From Nevskiales bacterium (lineage in GTDB: Bacteria; Pseudomonadota; Gammaproteobacteria; Nevskiales; Nevskiaceae), in assembly GCA_028698335.1 (NCBI GenBank), contig JAQVDP010000014.1, forward strand, positions 61,117 through 125,116: a DNA stretch of 64,000 bases, read 5' to 3'. The position numbers and the translations under genes are program-made. The notes under the pieces are model-generated. The model was not told the origin of the DNA. It ran no database searches and saw only the letters and a program-made list of their open reading frames with translations. Shown here piece after piece: positions 1 to 9,579 of the stretch. How positions within the stretch are numbered: the first letter of the stretch is position 1; the number at the start of each line of letters is the position of its first letter.

Positions 1-210
1 TCCGGTGCGGCTCCACCCGCGCGGGAACGTGCCTGGAGCACCGCACCGGTGTCCCGGCCCGGATGACAAGCATCCGGGCGTTCGGACGCGCTGAAAAGTC
101 GCACCTCCGGTGCGGCTCCGCCCGCGCGGGAACGTGCCTGGAGCGCCGAACCGGTGTCCCGGCCCGGATGACAAGCATCCGGGCGTTCGGACGCGCTGAA
201 AAGCGCCACC
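1..210. repeat. Two tandem copies of a 105-bp hairpin-rich repeat downstream of nqrF
   Basis: Positions 1-105 and 106-210 are near-identical direct repeats. The first may start before the window. Each unit holds a GC-rich imperfect hairpin (CCGGTGCGG...CCGCACCGG), an 8-bp perfect stem CCCGGATG/CATCCGGG around a 5-nt loop (58-78 in unit 1), and the sequence GCGCTGAAAAG. That last sequence forms the left arm of the terminator-like hairpin touching nqrF. No credible gene lies here. It looks like a duplicated intergenic terminator or REP-like unit; its function is unknown. Confidence 0.85.
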
Positions 211-227
211 GGCGCTTTTCAGCGCGT
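191..227 (-). terminator. Perfect 17-bp hairpin after nqrF
   Basis: The arm at 191-207 (ACGCGCTGAAAAGCGCC) is exactly complementary to 211-227, with a 3-nt loop. It starts three bases past the nqrF stop codon (230-232), so it is well placed to end the nqrBCDEF transcript or stabilise its 3' end. The T-run lies inside the stem rather than after it, so classical rho-independent termination is not certain. Confidence 0.6.
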
Positions 228-229
228 CC

Positions 230-1453
230 TCACCCCCCGAAGTCGTCGAGCATGATGTCCTTGCGCTCGACACCGAGATCCAGAAGCATCTTGATCACGG
301 CGGCGTTCATCACCGGCGGACCGCACATGTAGTACTCGCAATCCTCCGGCGCCTTGTGGTTCTTCAGGTAGTTCTCGTACAGAACGTTGTGAATGAACCC
401 GGTGTAGCCGGTCCAGTTGTCTTCCGGCAACGCGTCCGACAGCGCCACGTGCCACTCGAAGTTCTCGTTCTCCGCGGCGAGCATGTCGAAATCCTCGACA
501 TAGAACATCTCGCGCTTGGAGCGGGCGCCGTACCAGAAGCTGATCTTGCGCTTGGTCTTGAGACGCTTGAGCTGGTCGAAGATGTGCGAGCGCATCGGCG
601 CCATACCGGCGCCGCCGCCGATGAACACCATCTCCTTCTCGGTGTCGCGGGCGAAGAACTCGCCGAACGGACCGGAGATCGTGACCTTGTCGCCCGGCTT
701 CAGGTTGAAGATGTAGCTCGACATCTTGCCCGGCGGCACGTCCGGCAGCTTCGGCGGCGGGCTCGCGATACGGACGTTGAGCATGATGATGCCGCGCTCT
801 TCCGGATAGTTCGCCATCGAGTAGGCACGCTCGACCGGTTCGTCGACCTTCGAGGTGTACTGCCACAGGTTGAACTTGTCCCAGTCCTCGCGGAAGCGGT
901 CGGCGACCTCGAAGTTCTTGTACTCGACGACATGCGACGGACATTCGATCTGGATGTATCCGCCGGCACGGAAGTTGACGTGTTCACCCTCCGGGAGCTC
1001 CAGCACCAGTTCCTTGATGAAGGTCGCGACGTTGTCGTTGGAGCGCACCGTGCACTCCCACTTCTTGACGCCGAAGACCTCCTCCGGAATCTCGATCTTC
1101 ATGTTCTGCTTGACCGCAACCTGGCAGGACAGGCGATCGCACTCCTTGGCCTCGCGCTTGGTGATGTGGTTCAGCTCGGTCGGCAGGATGTTGCCGCCGC
1201 CCTCGAACACCTTGACCCGGCACTGCGCGCAGGAACCGCCGCCACCGCAGGCCGACGGCACATACAGCCCGGCGCCGGCGAGGGTCTGCAGCAGCTTGCC
1301 GCCGACCGGAGCTTCGATTTCACGTTCGTTGTTGATCAGGATCTTGACGTTGCCGGCGGGGACCAGCATGTCCTTGGCGAACTGGATGATGACAACCAGC
1401 GCCAGAATGACACCGGTGAAGACCGCGACGCCGAGTGCGATTTCGAGAAACAT
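230..1453 (-). CDS. nqrF: Na+-translocating NADH:quinone reductase subunit F (NADH-oxidising)
   Basis: This 407-residue protein is the electron-entry subunit of Na+-NQR: it oxidises cytoplasmic NADH through FAD and a [2Fe-2S] cluster and passes electrons to the membrane subunits. One N-terminal membrane helix (about residues 3-25) precedes a ferredoxin domain with Cys69, Cys75, Cys78 and Cys110, the family spacing. The FAD motif RAYSMANY and the NADH motif [11 protein letters not shown] follow, and the protein ends in the typical DDFGG. It is the last gene of nqrBCDEF and sits 14 bases after nqrE. The expected maturation genes apbE and nqrM are not in the window; if linked, they lie left of position 1. 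Confidence 0.97.
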   Translation of the reverse strand: MFLEIALGVAVFTGVILALVVIIQFAKDMLVPAGNVKILINNEREIEAPVGGKLLQTLAGAGLYVPSACGGGGSCAQCRVKVFEGGGNILPTELNHITKREAKECDRLSCQVAVKQNMKIEIPEEVFGVKKWECTVRSNDNVATFIKELVLELPEGEHVNFRAGGYIQIECPSHVVEYKNFEVADRFREDWDKFNLWQYTSKVDEPVERAYSMANYPEERGIIMLNVRIASPPPKLPDVPPGKMSSYIFNLKPGDKVTISGPFGEFFARDTEKEMVFIGGGAGMAPMRSHIFDQLKRLKTKRKISFWYGARSKREMFYVEDFDMLAAENENFEWHVALSDALPEDNWTGYTGFIHNVLYENYLKNHKAPEDCEYYMCGPPVMNAAVIKMLLDLGVERKDIMLDDFGG

Positions 1454-1467
1454 GTCGCCCCTGCCCT

Positions 1468-2076
1468 TTAGAGTTGGATGCCCGAGAAGGCCATGAAGCC
1501 GAAGGCCAGCAGACCGGACGAAATGAACGTGATGCCCAGGCCCTGCAGGGCCGGCGGCACATCGGAGTACTTCAATTTCTCACGCACCCCGGCAAGCAAC
1601 GCGATCGCCAGCGCCCACGATGCACCGGACGACACGCCGTAGACGCATGCCTCGGGGAAGGTGTAGTCGCGCTCGACCATGAACAGCGTGCCGCCGAGAA
1701 TCGCGCAGTTGACCGTGATCAGCGGCAGGAAGATACCGAGCGCGTTGTAGAGCGCCGGCACGTACTTGTCGAGCGTCATCTCGAGGATCTGCACGGTCGC
1801 GGCGATCACGCCGATGTACAGGATCAGACCGAGAAAGCTCAGATCGGTATCGGGCAGACCCGCCCAGGCCAATGCTCCCGGCTTCAGCACATACTGGAAC
1901 AGCAGGTTGTTCAGCGGCATCGTCAGCGACTGCACCGCGATCACCGCGATGCCGAGACCGATGGCCGTTTCGATCTTCTTGGAAATCGCCAGGAAGGTGC
2001 ACATGCCCAGGAAGAAGGACAGTGCCAGGTTTTCGATGAACAGCGAGCGGATCGCCAGATTCAGATAATGTTCCAT
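1468..2076 (-). CDS. nqrE: Na+-translocating NADH:quinone reductase subunit E
   Basis: NqrE is a 202-residue integral membrane subunit with about six helices, homologous to RnfA and NqrD. In Na+-NQR, NqrD and NqrE together bind an iron-sulfur centre in the membrane core. The family cysteines are present: Cys26 in LGMCTFLA and Cys124 in TVNCAILGG. Its length is that of the family. It lies between nqrD (17 bases upstream) and nqrF, consistent with a single transcript. Confidence 0.96.
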   Translation of the reverse strand: MEHYLNLAIRSLFIENLALSFFLGMCTFLAISKKIETAIGLGIAVIAVQSLTMPLNNLLFQYVLKPGALAWAGLPDTDLSFLGLILYIGVIAATVQILEMTLDKYVPALYNALGIFLPLITVNCAILGGTLFMVERDYTFPEACVYGVSSGASWALAIALLAGVREKLKYSDVPPALQGLGITFISSGLLAFGFMAFSGIQL

Positions 2077-2093
2077 CTCGTCGGATCCCCTGA

Positions 2094-2762
2094 TCAGTGC
2101 GCGTCGACGTGCGGCTGGCCGGACTGGATCTTGAAGTCAGGCCTCTCGACCTGCTGCGGCTTCCACGTCCGGATGATCCAGATGATCATGCCGATCAGGA
2201 AGAACGCCGACGGCGGCAGCAGCAGCAAGCCGTTCGGCGTGTACCAGCCACCGTCGGTGACCAGCGGCAGAATCTCGAATCCGAACAGTTTTCCGGAACC
2301 GAACAGCTCGCGGAACGTCGCCAGCGCGACCAGGATCGCGCTGTAACCCAGCCCGTTGCCGAGGCCGTCGAGGAACGCCGGGATCGGGGGATTGCTCTGC
2401 GCGTAGGCTTCGAGCCGCCCCATCACGATGCAGTTGGTCAGAATCAGCCCCACGAAGACCGACAGTGGCTTGGACGCCTCATAGGCCACCGCCTTGAGCG
2501 TCTGGTCGACCAGAATCACCAACGTCGCCGCGATCGTCATCTGGGCGATGATGCGGATGCTGCCCGGGATGAAGTTCCGAACCATGCTGTAGAACAGGTT
2601 CGAAAACGCGGTCACCGTCGTCAGACCGACGCACATGATCAACGCCGTCTCCAGACGCGAAGTCACGGCCAGTGCCGAGCAGATGCCAAGCACCTGCAGG
2701 ATGATCGGGTTGTTGTCCGCGATCGGTTCGGTAACGATTTTCTTGATGGACACTTCAGACAT
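2094..2762 (-). CDS. nqrD: Na+-translocating NADH:quinone reductase subunit D
   Basis: NqrD is a 222-residue six-helix membrane subunit, the pseudo-symmetric partner of NqrE and homolog of RnfE. The cysteines expected to hold the intramembrane iron-sulfur centre are visible in [12 protein letters not shown] (Cys28) and in the later [10 protein letters not shown] motif. The start [13 protein letters not shown] is typical of the family. It begins 8 bases after the nqrC stop codon. Nothing unusual is seen. Confidence 0.96.
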   Translation of the reverse strand: MSEVSIKKIVTEPIADNNPIILQVLGICSALAVTSRLETALIMCVGLTTVTAFSNLFYSMVRNFIPGSIRIIAQMTIAATLVILVDQTLKAVAYEASKPLSVFVGLILTNCIVMGRLEAYAQSNPPIPAFLDGLGNGLGYSAILVALATFRELFGSGKLFGFEILPLVTDGGWYTPNGLLLLPPSAFFLIGMIIWIIRTWKPQQVERPDFKIQSGQPHVDAH

Positions 2763-2770
2763 GACTCACC

Positions 2771-3577
2771 TCAGGTTGCCGGCTGCGCGTCGGCGACGGA
2801 AGCGTGTTGCTGGGCGATGCGGTCGAGAAACGGCTTGAAGCCGGCATCCGACAGCCAGTACTGCACAAGGTTGGAAACGCCGTTCGACGTCAGCGTCGCG
2901 CCGGCCAGCGCGTCGACCTGATGGCCCGCTTCCGGGCTGTCGGGATTGACGCCGCCCTTGACCAGATGCAGCGCGACCTGGCCCTGGTCCCCGTAGATCT
3001 TCTTGCCCGGCCACAGCGCCTTCCAGTTCGGGTTGTCGACCTCGCCGCCGAGTCCCGGCGTCTCCGATTGCTGGTAGAAGTTGATCCCGACCACGGTATT
3101 GCCGTCGGCCTCGACGGCCAGGAATCCATAGAGCGTCGACCACAGCCCGTAGCCGCTGATCGGCAGGATCACGGTCTTGACCGAACCGTCCGGGTTGTAC
3201 AGGAAGTACACCGTCGCATACTTCGGCTTGTACTTGATCTTGGCGATATCCTCGTCGCCCGGGATCGTGCTGCCCCCCTGGGAGGGATCCTTGGCCGCGG
3301 CGTACTGGTTGTAGTTCGCCGGATCGATTTCCGGCGCGAACTCGCCGGTCTCGATATTGATGACCTTCGGCGTGACCTGCTCGAAGGCCTTGTCGAGATC
3401 GATCCCCGGCTCATAGAGATTGACCACGCTCAGGATGTTCTTGCGCTTGTCGTCGAGCTTGGCCGCCTGCTGCACCGGCCGCAGCGCGATCGCCGCGGCG
3501 GTCACCAGGACCGAGCACACGAAACACAGGATGAACGCCACCCACAGGGCGTAGGCCTTGCTGTCTTTGGCCGCCAT
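2771..3577 (-). CDS. nqrC: Na+-translocating NADH:quinone reductase subunit C (covalent FMN)
   Basis: NqrC (268 residues) has one N-terminal membrane helix (about 10-32) and a periplasmic FMN-binding domain. FMN is attached by the transferase ApbE as a phosphodiester to a threonine in the motif S/T-G-A-T. Here the motif is DALAGATLTS, so the probable flavin site is Thr228; the usual serine before GAT is alanine. GG-rich SETPGLGGEV is also conserved. A purine-rich GAGGAAG precedes the ATG. The gene sits between nqrB (12-base gap) and nqrD. Its maturation would need an ApbE outside this window. Confidence 0.95.
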   Translation of the reverse strand: MAAKDSKAYALWVAFILCFVCSVLVTAAAIALRPVQQAAKLDDKRKNILSVVNLYEPGIDLDKAFEQVTPKVINIETGEFAPEIDPANYNQYAAAKDPSQGGSTIPGDEDIAKIKYKPKYATVYFLYNPDGSVKTVILPISGYGLWSTLYGFLAVEADGNTVVGINFYQQSETPGLGGEVDNPNWKALWPGKKIYGDQGQVALHLVKGGVNPDSPEAGHQVDALAGATLTSNGVSNLVQYWLSDAGFKPFLDRIAQQHASVADAQPAT

Positions 3578-3589
3578 TGTGTCGCTTCC

Positions 3590-4807
3590 TCAGGCTGCGG
3601 CCAGCCGGCGCTGCCGGCGGGCGATGTTGGACTTGATCACCGCGTAGTCGATCAGCGGCGCGAAGATGTTGCCGAGCAGGATCGCCAGCATGACGGACTC
3701 CGGAAACGCCGGATTGACCGTCCGCACCAGCACCACCAGGAATCCGCAGAGGGCCCCGAAGACCCAGCGCCCGGTATCGGTATGCGCGGCCGACACCGGA
3801 TCGGTCGCCATGAACATCATGCCGAAGGCGAAACCGCCGACGGTCAGGTGCCAGTACCACGGGAACGAGAACATCGGGTTGCTGTCCGAACCGATCATGT
3901 TGAACAGCAGCGCGGTCACGACCATGCCGGCGAACATGCCGAACACGATGCGGTAGTTCGCGACCCCGGTCAGCAGCAGGAACGCGCCGCCGACGAAGAT
4001 CGCCAGCGCGGATACCTCGCCGATGCAGCCCTGCTCGACGCCGAGGAAGGTCTGCATCCAGGTGATGCCGCTATCCTTGACCGCGTCGAGACCGCCGAGC
4101 TTGGCGATGCCCAGCGTCGTCGCCGAGGTAAAGCCGTCGACCGCGGTCCAGATCGTGTCACCGGTCTGCTGCGCCGGATACGCGAAGTACAGGAACGCAC
4201 GGCCCACCAGCGCCGGATTCAGGAAGTTCTTGCCGGTGCCGCCAAAGATTTCCTTGCCGATCACCGTGCCGAAGCTGATGCCCAGCGCGACCTGCCACAG
4301 GGGTACCGTCGGCGGCAGGATCAGCGAAAACAGGATCGAGGTGACGAAGAAGCCTTCGTTGATCTCGTGGCGTCGGATCGTCGCGAACAGGACTTCCCAG
4401 AATCCGCCGACGACGAAGGTCACGGCGTAGACCGGCAGCCAGTACCAGAACCCGTGCCAGAAGCAATCCCAGATGCTGTTGGGATCGGCCCCGACGCCGA
4501 ACAGGTGCAGGACGCCCCAGCGCCAGCCGTCGACGTGCGTCTGGCCGAGCGCCGCCAGTGCGGTATTGGCCTGGTAGCCCACCGCCCAGCAGCCGACGGC
4601 GATCGCCGGGAAGGTCGCCAGCCAGACGTAGATCATCACCCGTTTGAGGTCGATGCCGTCGCGCACGTGCGGCGCGCCGCGGGTCACGTCACCCGGTGAG
4701 TAGGCGATCGTGTCGACCGCCTCGAACAGGGGGTAGAACTTCTCGAAGCGGCCGCCCTTCTTGAACAGGGGCTCGACGCGGTCGAGAAATGTACGGATTG
4801 CGGACAT
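3590..4807 (-). CDS. nqrB: Na+-translocating NADH:quinone reductase subunit B (covalent FMN, Na+ channel)
   Basis: NqrB (405 residues from MSAIRTFLDR) is the large membrane subunit that carries a covalent FMN and forms much of the sodium path and quinone site. About ten helices are evident. The flavinylation motif is DGFTSATTLG, with Thr230 the probable FMN-linked residue. The start at 4807 was chosen over an in-frame upstream start at 4885 because AAGGAAG lies just before it and the family begins near here. Unlike many nqr operons, the gap to nqrA is 313 bases and holds a terminator, so nqrBCDEF probably has its own promoter. Confidence 0.95.
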   Translation of the reverse strand: MSAIRTFLDRVEPLFKKGGRFEKFYPLFEAVDTIAYSPGDVTRGAPHVRDGIDLKRVMIYVWLATFPAIAVGCWAVGYQANTALAALGQTHVDGWRWGVLHLFGVGADPNSIWDCFWHGFWYWLPVYAVTFVVGGFWEVLFATIRRHEINEGFFVTSILFSLILPPTVPLWQVALGISFGTVIGKEIFGGTGKNFLNPALVGRAFLYFAYPAQQTGDTIWTAVDGFTSATTLGIAKLGGLDAVKDSGITWMQTFLGVEQGCIGEVSALAIFVGGAFLLLTGVANYRIVFGMFAGMVVTALLFNMIGSDSNPMFSFPWYWHLTVGGFAFGMMFMATDPVSAAHTDTGRWVFGALCGFLVVLVRTVNPAFPESVMLAILLGNIFAPLIDYAVIKSNIARRQRRLAAA

Positions 4808-5057
4808 ACGAACGCTTCCTTGGTTGGCGTGGGCGGCCCCGTTGCCGCACACGACACTTTCAAATATCCGTCGACGGCGGTTCATACCGACCGCAGTCGA
4901 TTAGCGATGTTCAACCGGCCGCCGCAGCAATGCGGCTCCCGGCTTGAGCCAGTCCCACAGCCGGGTTGCCCCGGGATACCCGAAAACCCACCCGCGGGTT
5001 CCCGTGCGGACCGCCTCTCGGCGGTGCAGCGCCGCGCCGAGCGACGCTGCTGGAATT
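4808..5057. other. Leader region of nqrBCDEF
   Basis: No gene is supported here. The region separates the nqrA terminator from nqrB. It contains a small hairpin with a UCUC-type tetraloop (5010-5025, ACCGCC/GGCGGT) and the nqrB ribosome-binding site. A promoter for nqrB is expected, but I cannot point to convincing -35 and -10 boxes. Confidence 0.5.
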
Positions 5058-5115
5058 CAAAAAGCCCTGTCTGTGAGGCTTTTTGACTCCCGCCCCGAAG
5101 CAGAGCTTCGGGGCG
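5058..5115 (-). terminator. Terminator between nqrA and nqrB (two hairpins)
   Basis: Arms CAAAAAGCC (5058-5066) and GGCTTTTTG (5077-5085) form a bidirectional intrinsic terminator with an A/T tract on both sides. A second perfect 10-bp hairpin, CGCCCCGAAG (5091-5100) with CTTCGGGGCG (5106-5115), lies between it and the nqrA stop at 5121. On the minus strand both fall directly after nqrA. Confidence 0.8.
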
Positions 5116-5120
5116 TTCGC

Positions 5121-6479
5121 TCATCCTTCCTGCTCGATCTGCTCGAGATTGGCGCGCAGAATCGGGCCGTAGTCGTGCTTGCCGACGCAGACGAACGAGC
5201 ACAGCGCCAGATCTTCCTCGTCCAGCTCCAGCGCGCCCAGCGCCTGAGCGGTGTCGGTGTCGCGGACCAGCAACGAGCGCAGCAGCGGGGTGGCCAGCAT
5301 GTCCAGCGGCATCACCCGCTCGTAATTGCCGATCGGCACCATTGCGCGCGGCGAACCGTTGGTCGACGTATTCAGCGCCATGCGGCGGCTGCCCCGGCTC
5401 AGCGCCGAGAGGAACACGTTGAGCGCCGAGAAGCGGTCGCCGGCCGGATTGATCCAGCCCAGGAAGCGCCGTTCGCGCCCTTCCGACAGCACCGCGATCT
5501 GCGTGTGATAACGGCCCAGGTAGTTGCCCCAGCCACGCGCCTCGCGCCCGCCGAAGACCGAGCCCGACAGGGGCCGCGACTCACCGGACCGGATCTGCGG
5601 CGTGATGATCTCGCTGACGCAGGCGCCGACGCGGGTGCGCAGCAGGCGCGGCTTCACCACCTGGGGGCCGCCCAGGGCGATGATCCGCTGGGTGTCGATC
5701 TGCCCGGTCGTGAACAGACGCCCGAAGGCGGCCACGTCCTGGGGGCCGACGTACCAGTTGGTGCGCGCGGCACCGACCGGCTTGAGAAAATGCATGTGGG
5801 TGCCGACCAGCCCGGCGGGATGCGGGCCATCGAACTCGGCGACCCGGATCTGCTTGATCTGCGGCACCGGAATCTCGGCGCCCGGGCGCTTGCAGACGAA
5901 GACCTCGCCCTCGGTCAGGCGGGCCAGCACGCGCAGGCCGTTCTTGAAATCCTCTTCGCGGCCCTTGAGGGCCACGGCCGGATCGGCCGCCAGCGGGCGC
6001 GTATCGATGCACGGCACGAAGATCGCCGCCGGCGTGCCGTCGATCTTCGGCACCCGCGAGTACGGGCGGGTCCGGATCGCGGTCCACTGCCCCGACAGAC
6101 GCAGCTGCTCGCGGACGTCCTCCTGCGGCAGGCTGTCGAGCTCATCCGCCGACCAGGACTTGAACCGCTCCTGATCGTCGCCGTCGATGCGGATCACGAC
6201 CGACTGCAGCACGCGCCGCGCGCCACGATTGATCGCGACGACCTCGCCGCAGGCGGGCGCCGTATGCAGGACGCCCGGGCGCCGCTTGTCCTCGAATAGC
6301 GGCTGACCGAGCTTCACCCGGTCGCCGACCTCGACGTACATCGTCGGTTTGAGGTCGATATAGTCGCCGCCGACCACGCCGACAGTCGTCACCGCAGGCG
6401 CGTCTTCGACGCTCTGTTCGGGGACACCCTGAATCGGCAGGTCGAGGCCCTTTTTCAGCTTGATGCGCGTGACATCCAC
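5121..6479 (-). CDS. nqrA: Na+-translocating NADH:quinone reductase subunit A
   Basis: NqrA is a 452-residue peripheral cytoplasmic subunit of Na+-NQR that contacts NqrB and is linked to ubiquinone binding. The N-terminal IKLKKGLDLPIQG and the biotinyl-lipoyl-like beta domains are typical. GTG at 6479 is taken as start because family members begin at the KKGLDLPI segment and AGGTGG lies just upstream; a TTG at 6527 would add 16 residues without family support. The gene follows nuoN by 101 bases on the same strand and is cut off from nqrB by a terminator, so it may share the nuo transcript or use a local promoter (a TAAAAT box lies near 6520). Confidence 0.93.
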   Translation of the reverse strand: MDVTRIKLKKGLDLPIQGVPEQSVEDAPAVTTVGVVGGDYIDLKPTMYVEVGDRVKLGQPLFEDKRRPGVLHTAPACGEVVAINRGARRVLQSVVIRIDGDDQERFKSWSADELDSLPQEDVREQLRLSGQWTAIRTRPYSRVPKIDGTPAAIFVPCIDTRPLAADPAVALKGREEDFKNGLRVLARLTEGEVFVCKRPGAEIPVPQIKQIRVAEFDGPHPAGLVGTHMHFLKPVGAARTNWYVGPQDVAAFGRLFTTGQIDTQRIIALGGPQVVKPRLLRTRVGACVSEIITPQIRSGESRPLSGSVFGGREARGWGNYLGRYHTQIAVLSEGRERRFLGWINPAGDRFSALNVFLSALSRGSRRMALNTSTNGSPRAMVPIGNYERVMPLDMLATPLLRSLLVRDTDTAQALGALELDEEDLALCSFVCVGKHDYGPILRANLEQIEQEG

Positions 6480-6580
6480 CAGCGGGCCACCTGTATCTCG
6501 GGAGAAAAGCGCGGGGATTTTAAGCAATCACCGCCGCTCCCGCCAGAGCGGGTACCGCTTTCGGACGATGTCGGATGCAA

Positions 6581-8038
6581 TCAGTTGAGGCTGGACAGCG
6601 CCTGAGTGACCCCTGCCAGCAGCGATTGCGGCGCCACACCGAACCCCAGCAGCAGCGCGGTCAGCACCACCAGCGCGGCGCCGGCGGTGAGGCTGGTCTC
6701 GGACAGAACCCCCTCGCGGCGCATCCCCCCGGGACGCGGCAGAAACTGCACCACGATGAGACGCAGGTAGTAATAGAGCCCGATCGCGCTGCCGATCACG
6801 ACCGCCAGCGCCAGCGCCCAGGCCTGCTGCTCGACCGCCGCGGCCAGGACGTAGAACTTGGCCAGAAAGCCCATGGTCAGCGGCATGCCGGCCTGCGCCA
6901 GCAGCATCGGCGTGAAGGTCGAGGTCACCAGCGGCCGGCGCCAGAACAGGCCGCGATAGTCGTACAGATGGTCCGCGTCCTCCCCGGTCGCCGGTTCCGA
7001 CAGCACCGTGATCGCCCCGAAGGAGCCCAGGGTCATCACCGCGTAGCTGGCGACATAGACCAGCACCGCCTCGCGCGCGGTCGCGCCGCCGACCAGAAAC
7101 GGCACCAGCAGATAGCCGAAATGCGCGATCGAAGAGTACGCGAGTACCCGTTTGACGTTGTTCTGCACCAGCGCGGCCAGATTGCCGACCGCGATGCTCA
7201 GCACCGCCAGCAACGCCAGCATCTGCGCCAGTGCCGGGGCCTGCTGCAGGGCGGCCGCGTCGAGCCAGCGCAGCAACAGCACCGCGACCGCGCCCTTGGA
7301 TACCGCCGCGAGGAAGCCGGCGACCGGCGCCGGCGCGCCGTGGTAGACGTCCGCAGTCCACAGGTGGAAGGGCACGATGCTGAGCTTGAACGCCAGCCCG
7401 GCCCAGACCAGGGCGACACCGGCCCAGGCCAGCGAGCGGTCCGCGGACGACGACAGGCTCGAAAACGCCACGTGCAGCGACTCGAACTGGAGATGACCGG
7501 TCGCCGTGTACACCAGCGCCAGCCCGAACATCAGCGCGCCGGACGCCGCCGCCGACAGCACCAGATACTTGATGGCCGCCTCCAGCGGCAGCGTGTGGCG
7601 ATGGGGGTAGGCGATCATGCCGAACAGGGCCACGCTGAGCGTCTCCAGCCCCAGCACCAGACTCGCGGCATGGCGCGCGGCGCACAGCGTCATCGCCCCC
7701 AGAGCGGCGATCAGCAGCAGCAGGTAGATCTCCTCCCGGTACCCGCCGAGGGATTCCACGTAGCCGTAGAGCAGCAGCACCGTCAGCGCACCGCAGACGG
7801 CGACGATCGCCATGCCGAAGCGCGCGTAGTCGTCGAACAGCAGCAGCGGCGTCACCCCGACCGCCGGTTGCGGCAGCAGGCAGGCCGCGAAGGTCAGCAC
7901 GAAGCCCAGCGTGGTGAGCTGCGCGACGGCGCGGTGGTTGCGGCTGCCGGCGACCAGCAGCATCACCAGGACGATGCCGGCCGCGATCAGCAGCAACGGC
8001 AACCCGGCGATCAGCTGGGTCTGGACGGTGGCGCTCAT
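6581..8038 (-). CDS. nuoN: NADH-quinone oxidoreductase subunit N
   Basis: NuoN (485 residues) is one of three antiporter-like subunits of the complex I membrane arm. It has about 14 helices; the charged residues used for proton movement are visible, such as Glu in LGLETLSVALFG, Lys in FKLSIVPFHLW and Lys in FLAKFYVL. Its ATG overlaps the nuoM stop in an ATGA. It is the last gene of the nuo operon. Its length matches E. coli NuoN. Confidence 0.96.
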   Translation of the reverse strand: MSATVQTQLIAGLPLLLIAAGIVLVMLLVAGSRNHRAVAQLTTLGFVLTFAACLLPQPAVGVTPLLLFDDYARFGMAIVAVCGALTVLLLYGYVESLGGYREEIYLLLLIAALGAMTLCAARHAASLVLGLETLSVALFGMIAYPHRHTLPLEAAIKYLVLSAAASGALMFGLALVYTATGHLQFESLHVAFSSLSSSADRSLAWAGVALVWAGLAFKLSIVPFHLWTADVYHGAPAPVAGFLAAVSKGAVAVLLLRWLDAAALQQAPALAQMLALLAVLSIAVGNLAALVQNNVKRVLAYSSIAHFGYLLVPFLVGGATAREAVLVYVASYAVMTLGSFGAITVLSEPATGEDADHLYDYRGLFWRRPLVTSTFTPMLLAQAGMPLTMGFLAKFYVLAAAVEQQAWALALAVVIGSAIGLYYYLRLIVVQFLPRPGGMRREGVLSETSLTAGAALVVLTALLLGFGVAPQSLLAGVTQALSSLN

Positions 8039-9579
8039 GGGCCGGGCACCCCCATGGCGTACCAGTGTCCGATCTGGCTCAGCGGCGCACGCGCCAGATC
8101 CAGCACCGGCTGCGGAAACAGCCCGAGGATCAGCAGCGCCAGCATGATGCCGGCCATCATCGCCTGCTCACGCGCGGTCAGGTCCTCGACCGGGCGGGTA
8201 TCCGCCGCCGGGCCGTGCAGGGCCTTCTGCACGATGTACAGCGAATAGACCGCCGCCAGGATCAGTCCGGTCGCCGCCAGCGCCGTTGTCCATGGACGCA
8301 CCGCGAAACTGCCGAACAGCACCAGGAACTCGCCGACGAAATTGCCCAGCCCGGGCAGGCCCAGCGACGCCAGCGCAAAGAACATCAGTGCGGTGGCATA
8401 GTGCGGCGCGCGGCGGGACAGCGCCCCCATCGAGCCGAGTTCGCGCGTGTGCAGGCGCTCGTACAGCTCCCCGCAGAGGATGAACAGCCCCCCGGTCGCC
8501 AGCCCGTGCGCCAGCATCAGCGTCAGCGCGCCCTGCAATGCCAGCGTGGTCCCGGCGTAGATGCCCAGCAGCACGAAACCCATGTGCGACACGCTGGTGT
8601 ACGCCACCAACCGCTTGATGTCGGTCTGCACCAGCGCCAGCTTGGCGCCGTAGAGAATGCCAACCACCCCGAGCGCCATTGCGATCGGCGCGAACTCGCG
8701 GGACGCCGCCGGAAACAGCGGCAGCACGAAACGCAGCAAGCCGTAGGCCCCGGTCTTCAGCAGCACGCCGGCGAGGTCGACCGAACCGGCGGTCGGCGCC
8801 TGCGAATGCGCGTCCGGCAGCCACGGGTGCAGCGGCACGATCGGCAGCTTGACCGCGAAGGCGACGAAGAAGGCCAGCATCAGACCGTATTCCTGTGCCG
8901 TGCTCAGCGGGGTGTGCAGCAGATCCTCGTAGCTGAAGCTCCACTGCCCGCTGTTCTGGTGGTGCACCCAGACCAGCGCCAGGATCGCGATCAGCATCAG
9001 CAGCCCCGCGGCCTGGGTGAAGATGAAGAACTTGGTCGCGGCGTAGACGCGCGAGTGGCCGCGCTGCGCACCCGCGGTACTCGAATGCCCCCACAGCGCG
9101 ATCAGGAAGTACATCGGCACCAGCATCACTTCCCACAGCGCGAAGAACAGGAACAGGTCCAGCGCCATGAACACGCCCATGACGCCGGCCAGATTCCACA
9201 GCAGATTCAGATGGAAGAAGCCGACGTACTGCTGGATCTCCCGCCACGAGCAGGCCACCGACAGCACGCCGAGCACGCCGGTCAGCAGCACCATCAGCAG
9301 GCTCAGACCGTCGATCCCGAAGTGGAAGGTGATCCCCCAGCGCGGAATCCAGTCGAGCTTGAACTCCAGCAGCCAGACCGGTGCGTCGGCGGCCGGCAAT
9401 ACGCCGGGGACATCGGCGTGCTTCCAGATCCACAGCGCGATGACGCAGGTCGCCGCCATCGACAACAGCCCGATCCAGCGCGGCCAGGTCAGCGACAGCC
9501 GCTCGGAATACCACGCCAGCAGACCGCCGACGAACGGGATCGCGACCAGCGCCGGCAGCAGCCAGGGATTCAGTTCCAT
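8035..9579 (-). CDS. nuoM: NADH-quinone oxidoreductase subunit M
   Basis: NuoM (514 residues from MELNPWLLPAL) is the second antiporter-like subunit of the proton-pumping arm. Key charged segments are present: LWEVMLVPMYFLIALWG, VKLPIVPLHPWLPDAHSQAPT and LLKTGAYGLLRF. It starts inside the last codons of nuoL (10-base overlap) and ends in the ATGA shared with nuoN. An apparently much longer reading frame extending upstream is only nuoL read out of frame, not a fusion. Confidence 0.96.
   Translation of the reverse strand: MELNPWLLPALVAIPFVGGLLAWYSERLSLTWPRWIGLLSMAATCVIALWIWKHADVPGVLPAADAPVWLLEFKLDWIPRWGITFHFGIDGLSLLMVLLTGVLGVLSVACSWREIQQYVGFFHLNLLWNLAGVMGVFMALDLFLFFALWEVMLVPMYFLIALWGHSSTAGAQRGHSRVYAATKFFIFTQAAGLLMLIAILALVWVHHQNSGQWSFSYEDLLHTPLSTAQEYGLMLAFFVAFAVKLPIVPLHPWLPDAHSQAPTAGSVDLAGVLLKTGAYGLLRFVLPLFPAASREFAPIAMALGVVGILYGAKLALVQTDIKRLVAYTSVSHMGFVLLGIYAGTTLALQGALTLMLAHGLATGGLFILCGELYERLHTRELGSMGALSRRAPHYATALMFFALASLGLPGLGNFVGEFLVLFGSFAVRPWTTALAATGLILAAVYSLYIVQKALHGPAADTRPVEDLTAREQAMMAGIMLALLILGLFPQPVLDLARAPLSQIGHWYAMGVPGP

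Noticed and set aside
2804..4699. A 631-codon plus-strand frame antisense to nqrB/nqrC
   Set aside because: Composition is Arg/Asp/Gln-rich typical of antisense frames in high-GC DNA; no domain, and nqrB/C are certain.
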